DNA of 64,000 nt from Ectobius pallidus (taxonomy: Eukaryota; Arthropoda; Insecta; Blattodea; Ectobiidae). A program made the position numbers and the translations under genes. Below the pieces are notes generated by a model. That model worked only from the letters and a program-made list of their open reading frames with translations. It had not been told where the DNA came from and did not search any database. Of this stretch, positions 57,501 to 64,000 are shown one piece after another. The first letter of the stretch is position 1. Each line of letters begins with the position of its first letter. Location: assembly GCA_964059195.1 (NCBI GenBank), contig CAXKWD010000001.1:120523751-120587750 (forward strand), read 5' to 3'.

Positions 57501-60500
57501 GGATTTGTACCAAACATATCAGGCTGTCATATCAATTCCAGACTTCTGTCTGGCTGTTTGAAACATTCGAAAACAAATAAGACTGACTGTGTTATTGCAT
57601 TTCTTGATGTTTCCCGTGCTTTTGATCGGATAGGACATGCACATATTAAGAACTCGCTTCAGTCTGCTGGTGTATCCTCTGACCTTCAAGCTTTGATTGT
57701 TTCTCTTATAAAAGATAACACTATTCAAGTGGAAACAGGACTTCAACGGACTAAGAAGATATCTGTCAGATGTGGAGTACCACAGGGTGGACCACTGTCA
57801 CCAATTTTATTCAATCTTGCTATTAATTTCATTTATGATAATGTTTGTGAACAAAATTTCGCTACGAAGTATGGGTATAAATTAAGTGCTGACACAGAAC
57901 CCATATGCTTAACAGGATTTGCTGATGATCAGGCAGTGACTGCTCGCAACATTGATTCTGCAGTTCGCGTCATTGATGCTACTCAAAACCTTCTTACAAC
58001 CATAGGCTTAGAAATAAATGCTGATAAAAGCTCAGCAATTGTTGTGAGTCAAGACCAGCTTGTACAAAGCAATTTAAACTTAGGATGTGGAGAAATTATT
58101 TCTTCAATCTCTGAAAATGAAACCATTAAATATCTGGGTTGTAAGTTTAACAGTGAGCTTCTGTTCAATAAGGACGCATTAGTCCCTTTCCACCAAAATT
58201 TAGAGAAATTAGCAAAATCTCCTTTGCTAAAACCTAATCAGAAGCTCAATATAATCAATCAGTATATATTTTCATCTCTCATATATCCTTTGCAGACTGC
58301 GCCTTTGACTAAAATTCCATTGTATGTGCTTGATGGCCTGGATGTCATTATACGGCGAACTGTAAAAGAAATTGTTGGACTTCCTGACAGAACTGCTAGT
58401 GCAATGCTATATGCACCTCGTAAGTTACGTGGACTAGGACTGATTAATTGTCAATGGGAAGCCCCGTTGCAACATATTTCTGTTGCTAAAAAGTTGACCA
58501 ATTGTGACGATCCCCGCTTCCTCCTGGTATTTAATTATGACAATGAGATTCAGCAGAGCTTGGCAAGGCTGAGTCCACTGGACACGAGTAATACTCAAAT
58601 GAGCTCTCGGCAACTTAGAAGAGTTTTGCGGTTGAAATCATTCGAGGAATGGTCATCAATGTCATGGCAAGGTATCGGCGTATCTCATTTTAAGGAATAT
58701 ACAGCCACTAACAACTTCATGGCGGAGAAAGTTAAGCTCACTTCTTCAGAATGGACAGCCCTCTTGAAATTAAATATAAATTATGCCAACTTGAAAGGAG
58801 TTCCTGGAAATCATAGTGAATCGAACAGGACATCCCTTTGTCGCAGATGTGCAAAGGAGACTGAAACACCAGGCCATGTGCTCGGATCTTGTCCCTTCAA
58901 TTCTCTCCTGATTACCCAGAGGCACCACAAGTTGAAGCATGCACTTACCACCATGTTAACAAAACAAGGATACGAATGCTTTGAGGAAGTCCATGCTATT
59001 GATGGGACAGGATCCAATCGCTTTGCCGACATCGTGGCTTTTAAGAAAGGATCACATGAAGCTTACATCCTTGACCCCACAATAAGGTATGAAAATAATG
59101 CTGCCGACCAAGCAAACAACGTAGACCGTGAAAAAAAGGATATATATGAAAGCTGTATTCCTTTCTTTAAAGAGAAATATAGGAGGAATTTTGGTGATCG
59201 GCATTTTACTGTCCATGGACTTTTATTTGGAGCAAGAGGTACTGTATACCGATCGGTTGCTGACGTACTTAGGAAGCTGGGACTGGACTTATCATCCTTA
59301 AATCAGATGGCAGAAAACATCATTGCTGACTCAGTGGGCATATTGCACCACCACATATATAAGAATATATAGTAAAAATTGTTTACATGTTTTATTTAAA
59401 CTATTGTTTATATGTTACCCATTTTTTACCATCATTTGAACTATTGTCAAAAGTGATTGATTGGTATGCTGTGTCTATGGCAACTTGCTTGAAGCAAGCA
59501 GCTCATTTTGTTCAATAAAATGTATTCTCTTCTCAGCCCAATTACTTTCTTTTTGTACTTTTCCCATCACTGCATATAGATACATCAGTAGCACAGCCAG
59601 CAGTGATGCTCACCGACATATATTATATAGGCTGTAGCAGTAAGAGTGTTAAGCTAGTTTGCATAAATTTTTTATAATTTCTTATGTGACTCTACAATTA
59701 CGGTATATATGGGTGAATTTATTACTTAGTTAAATGTCCAGTTATCCTGGGTATTTGTTGAAAGGAGTAAAATGCGAAAGCTTCTCGTGAGTTCACTAGT
59801 TACATTTAAAAAAAGTAAATAGTTGTGTACTTACTGTGTGACTCTGTATCCATTTTCATCAGCTACATAATGCACAGTCCTTTTGAAGTAACCGTCACTG
59901 TATGAATAAAATCCCGTAAGATTCAGACCATCACGAGTTTCCTGTCTGATATGAGTGTTACTATTGATTCTGTCATCAATACCAGTTTGGAAGTTATATT
60001 TTGCATTCTTTGCCTGTTCCATAAATAGTAACTGCTCTGGGCTCAGAGTTGTCTCTACAAACTTCTGATTCTGTGTATCAACTCGTTGAGATGATCTTAC
60101 TGGCTGTTGGGGAAATTGCTGTGAAGTAGTTCGGAAAACATTCTGCTGCTGTGTAGATGTCTGTCTTTGCGGTGTAGATATTTGCGAACTTGCAACTTGC
60201 TGTTGGTGTTGTGGTAAAGCTACTGAAGGTGTATGGAATTGATCAATAAAAGATCCTTGAAGAGGTGGAGTTTTCTGCAACTGTGGTGCAACTGTAGACG
60301 TTCGAAGTTTAGTCTGATGATTAGGGACTGATGTTTGATGCTGTATTTGAGATACTGGAATAGGGGCCCTATGTACGGGTATAGGTACAGGAGCTGGTTG
60401 TGAATTCTGCTGAATATTTACATTATTTTGATTTGGTTGTGTAGAAGAAGGTTGCTGGAAATGTTGCCTTGGTTGCTTAGTCCCTGGTGTACGAGAATTG

Positions 60501-60694
60501 GTTGGAGTAAATCTGTTCTCACCTCTGCTTTGAGTAGATTGTCTGTCTTGTTGGATTGGTTGAGATGAAGCTTGTACTGGTGCTGTAGGAAATTGGAAAA
60601 GTTGATTGCCATCATCTGAAGTGAATTTTTGCTGGGGTGTAGGATTGTTGAATTGCTGACCACATGCTGTGGCTATGAAAAGGATCACCGAAAC
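48411..60694 (-). CDS. Cuticle protein with RR chitin-binding domain, Gln-rich (first exon missing)
   Basis: Two exons joined in phase encode about 343 residues. The large exon begins with a hydrophobic signal-peptide stretch (VSVILFIATACGQ), then a Gln/Pro/Ser/Thr-rich low-complexity region of about 200 residues, then an R&R consensus: AKYNFQTGIDDRINS, GLNLTGFYSYSDGYFKRTV, HYVADENGYRVT. The conserved Tyr/Phe and G-Y-S-Y pattern binds chitin in insect cuticle (family knowledge). The second exon continues with EEVEEIGDGPVQDLNGDA, the usual downstream extension of RR-1-like proteins, and ends in a stop. The protein is secreted and structural. The start codon lies in an upstream exon not found in the window; a hAT insertion occupies 60774-62398 just upstream. 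Confidence 0.85.
48678..49210 (-). mobile_element. Penelope-like remnant bracketed by 40-bp inverted repeats
   Basis: 48678-48717 and 49171-49210 are exact inverted copies (40 of 40). Inside is a 104-codon minus-strand frame (48852-49166) with RRKIGEAVTIIGRRDNC, NNYEGDLGEQW, like the C-terminal part of Penelope-like proteins after the GIY-YIG domain. Nearby 48745-48785 has ACGTTTCAACCTGCC and CAGGCCTTTCTCAAG, a motif common in Penelope terminal regions. Known Penelope insertions often carry terminal repeats in inverted arrangement, which could explain the bracket. Confidence 0.6.
49563..52864 (+). mobile_element. R1-type LINE, 5'-truncated, with target duplication
   Basis: Direct repeats ATTCTAACCACTGCA (49548-49562) and ATTCTAACCACTACA (52865-52879) flank the element, one mismatch in 15. 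It starts inside the apurinic endonuclease domain and runs through the reverse transcriptase and C-terminal zinc knuckle to a 3' UTR with TTATTA tracts and a (TAT)n end. It lies in the intron of the cuticle gene, in the opposite direction. Confidence 0.88.
49566..52289 (+). pseudogene. R1-like endonuclease/reverse transcriptase with one nonsense codon
   Basis: The frame has the endonuclease tail GGDENIDITLASDSA and TSDHNLIMFDI. The reverse transcriptase follows with KKKVPGEDGIQAEILQYL, SYRPICLLNNLGKIQERLL, CQYGFRKGRSTDDAI, IFIDIAGAFDNLWW and GCPQGSVLGPTF, then TGA at 50967-50969. The same frame continues with DIGMEPLLDLL and VAYADDLLILA (YADD catalytic box), then a thumb, TGHGPYGVYLHK and the C-C-H-C knuckle CGTCEGVTESAEHVLFEC. 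The TGA sits where relatives have Trp, so a single G-to-A change would explain it. Otherwise the frame is open for about 900 codons, which suggests a recent insertion. Confidence 0.9.
53099..53515 (-). CDS. Uncharacterised 138-codon open frame
   Basis: Unbroken frame with no recognised domain. Visible parts are ECFFSLKKDRKEHISFTG, TKKQTINFPGTSIVFQGHST, a hydrophobic segment ISVQLLLVILYVAEFRLFWL, then a Cys-containing helix-like part TVEHCRNICIKDSPICEE and ISFEVIEKAHNELMKNP. A CpG cluster (CGCGCGCACGCG at about 53523-53535) lies just upstream of the frame, possibly a promoter. After the stop (53099-53101) another frame continues with YDKELQNLNDWEEMK up to a GTAAGT donor, so a single-base frameshift may be hidden. 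It lies in the cuticle-gene intron on the same strand. Confidence 0.4.
   Translation of the reverse strand: MFPTKQFREIHQMPSNECFFSLKKDRKEHISFTGSLLSLAMAHTPISTKKQTINFPGTSIVFQGHSTISVQLLLVILYVAEFRLFWLETICLNKSLFETVEHCRNICIKDSPICEEMYIISFEVIEKAHNELMKNPSL
53616..55480. other. Cuticle-gene intron, no gene supported
   Basis: AT-rich intronic DNA. Segment 55040-55100 shares GAGTGCATATTCA and its surroundings with 1815-1830 and, in degenerate form, with 61510-61530. Confidence 0.4.
55490..55670. repeat. Dispersed repeat, partner of 46610-46760
   Basis: Matches the 46610 copy over GATTCAGGGAAC and ATTGAACACA with common spacing; an ACACA-rich segment precedes it in both. Confidence 0.6.
56345..56490 (-). 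repeat. tRNA-derived SINE (minus strand)
   Basis: On the minus strand CCATGGCTGAGTGGTTAGAC is a good A box, and GGGAATCGAATCTC about 45 bases later is a B box. The spacing is tRNA-like, but no cloverleaf closes. Confidence 0.7.
56886..59572. mobile_element. hAT-type element (family A, copy 2) with nested LINE
   Basis: It has the same ends as 11483-13201: CAGTGATGGGA at left, TTCCCATCACTG at right. The flanks are CATATATA and CATATAGA, 7 of 8 identical. The left part to about 57327 and the last 40 bases align with copy 1. Between GTAATTAAGTAAAAT and CAGCCCAATTACT lies a LINE insertion (about 57328-59535). Confidence 0.85.
57327..59372 (+). CDS. R2-like LINE polyprotein: reverse transcriptase, zinc knuckle, restriction-like endonuclease
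   Basis: 681 open codons without a stop. The start MPTKLKEGRTVLLYK is already within the polymerase, and the ATG is partly supplied by the flanking hAT sequence, so the N-terminus is truncated. Motifs are SWRPITIYSVIRR (about 25-37), FLDVSRAFDRI (92-102), GVPQGGPLSPILFNL (150-164), GFADDQAV (197-204, catalytic FADD), a C-C-H-C knuckle CRRCAKETETPGHVLGSC (505-522), and a restriction-like endonuclease core RFADIV (565-570) with ILDPTIRYE (581-589). This C-terminal endonuclease sets R2/NeSL/R4-type LINEs apart from APE-type LINEs. With the 5' part gone it cannot be autonomous, but the frame is well preserved. Confidence 0.9.
   Translation: MPTKLKEGRTVLLYKGKGDVKNITSWRPITIYSVIRRIIERVLDQQLRLQIELNINQRGFVPNISGCHINSRLLSGCLKHSKTNKTDCVIAFLDVSRAFDRIGHAHIKNSLQSAGVSSDLQALIVSLIKDNTIQVETGLQRTKKISVRCGVPQGGPLSPILFNLAINFIYDNVCEQNFATKYGYKLSADTEPICLTGFADDQAVTARNIDSAVRVIDATQNLLTTIGLEINADKSSAIVVSQDQLVQSNLNLGCGEIISSISENETIKYLGCKFNSELLFNKDALVPFHQNLEKLAKSPLLKPNQKLNIINQYIFSSLIYPLQTAPLTKIPLYVLDGLDVIIRRTVKEIVGLPDRTASAMLYAPRKLRGLGLINCQWEAPLQHISVAKKLTNCDDPRFLLVFNYDNEIQQSLARLSPLDTSNTQMSSRQLRRVLRLKSFEEWSSMSWQGIGVSHFKEYTATNNFMAEKVKLTSSEWTALLKLNINYANLKGVPGNHSESNRTSLCRRCAKETETPGHVLGSCPFNSLLITQRHHKLKHALTTMLTKQGYECFEEVHAIDGTGSNRFADIVAFKKGSHEAYILDPTIRYENNAADQANNVDREKKDIYESCIPFFKEKYRRNFGDRHFTVHGLLFGARGTVYRSVADVLRKLGLDLSSLNQMAENIIADSVGILHHHIYKNI
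59835..60694 (-). CDS. Cuticle protein main exon
   Basis: The acceptor TCTCTTATAG precedes GTT TCG GTG (first base 60694, phase 0). The exon ends at 59835 with two bases CA before the donor GTAAGT. Without splicing the frame would stop at TAA right after CAG, so the stop is created by the donor itself. It codes for the signal-peptide remainder, the Gln-rich region and the RR domain (AKYNFQTG, GFYSYSDGY, YVADENGYRV). Confidence 0.88.
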
Positions 60695-60773
60695 CTATAA
60701 GAGAAACACAGGTGCGTAAGCGTGACAGATACGCAGGGTGACCAGCTTGTAAAACAAAAAAGGGACTTCTTAT

Positions 60774-62398
60774 CAGTGGCGTAGGAAGGGGGGTGCGGGG
60801 GGTGCGGGCCGCCCCGGGTGCCATCGCCCGGGGGTGACAAAATAAAAATGTGTCTTTGTAAGTAAAAAATCGCTCAATGAAATTTAAAGAAAATAATATT
60901 ATTTAAAACAATTAAATAAGCTTAACAACTTTCTACAAGTCAACATGCGTATTGAAACTTCTTTTAGTTTTAAATGCAGTCAACAAAGGTATAATAATAA
61001 AACGCGGCTGAACTGGCCGCTGTGTAGATACGAAGAAAAATATTATGGTTAGGGGGAGGGGTGTTTATTTCTGCCGATGCTTGTATCTGCAGTTTGATTA
61101 ATTTAAATGAGACTTTAACAATCGGTGATATTTTATATCACTCAAGCCGCAACCAATTCTAACCGCTGCGGCAGTCATGACTTTGACCAAAATAAACTTC
61201 GAATGTGAGTTGACCCCGAAGTCTCCGGCAATCTAGATTTCGAACTGGTATGTGCGCATATTTAAGAATAGATTATTAATAATACAGTTCCGTAAAATAG
61301 TTACATTACTTGTTTATGAAATTTATTAAGATCAACCAATAAAAAATGATGTATAATTCACATAACTTCCTCTGCCCAAATAAAAGCTAGCCTCCCCTTA
61401 AAAATAAGAGAAAGTCGTCGCCAATCTTTGTGTCACATCCCCAAAAGGTACCTAACCCAAATACAAAATTTTGTTTTCGTACGATTTTCCGTTGCAAGAG
61501 GCCGTATTGCAAAGAGCGCGTATTCAGAGTGGGTGGCTTATAACTACCCTTCAGAGAATTATTTCGAAAACGTGTTTCAAATAAAAGTTTTAGCTCTTAG
61601 TATAAGCAACCCACGTGCAAAATTTAAAGAAAATCGTTAGAGCCGTTTCCGACAATACTTTCTTTATGTAAAAATAAGGAAAACCTGTCTCCAAACTTCG
61701 GTTCACATCTTGAAAGGTACCTGACATAAATACAAAATTTTGTCCTTTTATCAAAATTCATCTTTCCAAAATTCGAGATTTCGCTTGGAAAAGAAAATAT
61801 AAAAAAATCACTCCAGAAATAAAACTTTGCACAATTTCGGGAGTATATTTTGGCCTAGATGTTCTTTTTATTAACGGCAACACCCACAATTCGTGAATCT
61901 GTCGCTCACGAAAACATAATATTAGTAATAATATTAATAATAATAATAGCATTTATTGTCTTTTAACAGTACAATGTACAACATAACTTAATGTGCTTGA
62001 TATGTATGTCTTTCCTTAATCCTAACAAAATTGGCTGAATTAGGTTAACTGTGTCTTATATGCACCATTGGTGGTTACAAGATGCGACAACATTGTAACT
62101 GGAATCGTTTTATGGATGGTTGATTCATAGTATGCCATTATTTCGGAGCTTAGTTTTGTTTTTATATAACAAAGTAATTATTACTAATTTTGCATAATCC
62201 GTTGAGTTTACGAGTTAGCCTACATCAGATAAATTCGCTGTAACTGCATCTATCGATAAACTCTTAAACTCTCGTGGGATTACCTTTGACTATCAAAAAA
62301 ATAACACTTGGAACTGTTCCATCTTTTAATAATAATTCAAATGGGGGGTGACAAGAAATTTTCCGCACCGGGTACCACCTAAGCTTGCTACGCCACTG
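60774..62398. mobile_element. hAT-type non-autonomous element (GTGGCGTAG ends)
   Basis: The left end CAGTGGCGTAGGAAGG and the inverted right end CAGTGGCGTAGCAAGC are flanked by the exact 8-bp duplication CTTCTTAT (60766-60773 and 62399-62406). At 1625 bp it encodes no transposase. It carries two diverged direct copies of another repeat at 61434 and 61705 (CAAATACAAAATTTTGT). Confidence 0.9.
61405..61750 (+). repeat. Dispersed repeat, two units in direct orientation
   Basis: Units at about 61434 and 61705 share CACATC, AAAGGTACCT and AAATACAAAATTTTGT, about 271 bases apart. The first carries TAGTATAAGC and GTGCAAAATTTAAA, the segment also found at 3208-3270, and GAGCCGTTTCCGA, a motif common in arthropod dispersed repeats. 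Confidence 0.65.
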
Positions 62399-62406
62399 CT
62401 TCTTAT

Positions 62407-64000
62407 TGCACAAAAACTTTTTCAGTGTGTTCTTTCTTTCAACATGTTATTATTTACCAATGAAGCATTTGAACTGTTGCAATTAGGATACTAATAAAAT
62501 CAGGTAAACTGATTAATAAAGTGCCAGAATGCTTTTGTTTAATCAGTGATAATTGCAATTATCATTAGTTATTACTTCAAATTAGGTTTCTGTCCTATGA
62601 TCTCTACTGCTTGAACCTTCTACCTACTACAGGTCTCAATACCAGTAAATCATGTCTTGACAACATTGCTACAAACCGTTCTCTTTATTGTTATATTGTG
62701 AGAGTGAAGGATATTGCACTCTCTGTTCATGTAGCAGTGCTCATGAAGGCAAAGCTAAACATACAGATTCGTGATTAGAGTAAGGCTAAGTATGTTATGA
62801 AAATAAATTTTGGGAAGATAACAGACAATGACAGACATTTATCTGATTTTGGGAATTAATTAGGTGGAGATGGCTACTCCCCAAATGTTTGAATTATTTT
62901 TTTAACAAATTAAGAAAAAACAATTTAATATTTGCTTTCTTTTTAAGATATTCTCCTCTAAGAATACTGAGATATCTGCTAGTGCAACAGCGAGATATCT
63001 GAAGACTTACAGAAACTGAAAAAGCCTGCTTTTTACTGTTAGATATTTACAAGTGTGCACAAACAAGCCTCATAAAGGAAGCATACTTGACATGTAGACA
63101 AAAATACAAGAAAGCTATGTATGAAAGGGTAAACTTAGGCCTACTGGTAAACTTACATCTCTCCTGGTCCACAAAGGGGGTAGTTGGTGAAACTGTTATT
63201 TTCTACATTTTTTAAAGCTACATGCTTGTTGCTTTATACACATACTCGTAGCATGATAGATAATGTTGTGAAGGAGTTTTAATTCTGTCAGTTTATTGGT
63301 TTACGAGTTCAAAAATTAATAATGAAAAATTTGCCTATTTCAAAATGAAACTGGCTACATAATTTTTTAGTAAAGGTCTGAATTTTTTAATAGAACCAGT
63401 GCCATATTTATAAAAATGTCGCATATTAGACATCTTTGCTACAAAAAGAGAACAAAGTTATATCCAATGCATCTCTCAAATTTATGAAAATTCCATGGTC
63501 ACCACATATATTTTATTTTATATTTTAAAAACTATCGACTCAATAAAATATGTGCGCCATGTTGTTAGTCATACCCTTCCGAACTCACAGTAATAATTTC
63601 AAACTTGTTGCATTAAACTTGTACAACGAATTTAGTTCTGAATATTTCGAAATGGAGTGAAAATAAAAATGACTTTAGAAATTTGCATGTCATTTAAATG
63701 AAAAACATCTACATAGGCCTACAGCCTCATTAGAAGTACCCAGCCTTACAACTGATGTTTATTTTTAAATAAACCAATATGACTTTCCTTTTGTAGGAAT
63801 AAACTTCTGAAGGCAGTTTAGGCCTAATTTGTAAAAAATTGTTGATGATGATGATATAAATAACATTATAGCCTACTATAAGACAAAGAAAGTAAAGATA
63901 ACCCCCAAAACTAGGCTATGAGGCATTTAACATCGCGAAATTAAGGAGACCTAACGGTGCCTCAACTCGGCCGCGGTGGTCTTAGAGGAAGCGTGACCAC
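62407..64000. other. No gene recognised
   Basis: AT-rich DNA. The first exon of the cuticle gene could lie here, but I found no ATG-plus-donor candidate on the minus strand that I would defend. Confidence 0.4.

Overview
The window reads as nuclear DNA of an insect with a large, repeat-rich genome and long introns. A hemimetabolous insect such as a cockroach fits best, but that is an inference. The supports are an arthropod-type cyclic nucleotide-gated (CNG) channel gene, an R&R-type cuticle protein gene, AT-rich non-coding DNA and dense layers of arthropod-style transposable elements. I see no bacterial operon, CRISPR array, rRNA gene or intact tRNA gene.

Gene 1 (+ strand, 10305-44693) encodes a CNG cation channel of the beta-subunit type. 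I could place ten consecutive exons with consensus splice sites and matching phases from S1 to the region after the cyclic-nucleotide-binding domain, then one or two terminal exons giving alternative C-termini. The N-terminal exon(s) and start codon were not found. Its introns hold most of the mobile elements: hAT, pogo/Tigger-like and mariner elements, LINE fragments, SINEs and a large fold-back.

Gene 2 (- strand, 48411-60694) encodes a glutamine-rich secreted cuticle protein with an RR chitin-binding domain. The large exon (59835-60694) ends at a GTAAGT donor. Its split codon is completed exactly by an exon 11.25 kb downstream (48411-48582), so the apparent stop after the large exon is probably intronic. 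The first exon, with the start codon, is not found; a hAT element (60774-62398) lies just upstream. The 11.25-kb intron contains a Penelope-like fragment, an R1-type LINE, an uncharacterised 138-codon ORF and a hAT element with an R2-like LINE inside it.

Several mobile elements can be delimited to the base by terminal inverted repeats and target-site duplications. They include seven hAT-type elements with 8-bp duplications (five exact, two at 7 of 8), two clear pogo/Tigger-like MITEs, two mariners (one split by a LINE with a 14-bp duplication), a Tc1-like element with a LINE fragment in its transposase, and an R1-like LINE with one nonsense codon. The most unusual structures are a 206-bp near-perfect palindrome (47661-47866), an unclassified element with 35-bp perfect terminal inverted repeats (36349-37553), a Penelope-like remnant bracketed by 40-bp perfect inverted repeats (48678-49210), a 1.2-kb hairpin in a CNG intron (19905-21122), and a strong excess of the palindrome TAGGCCTA.
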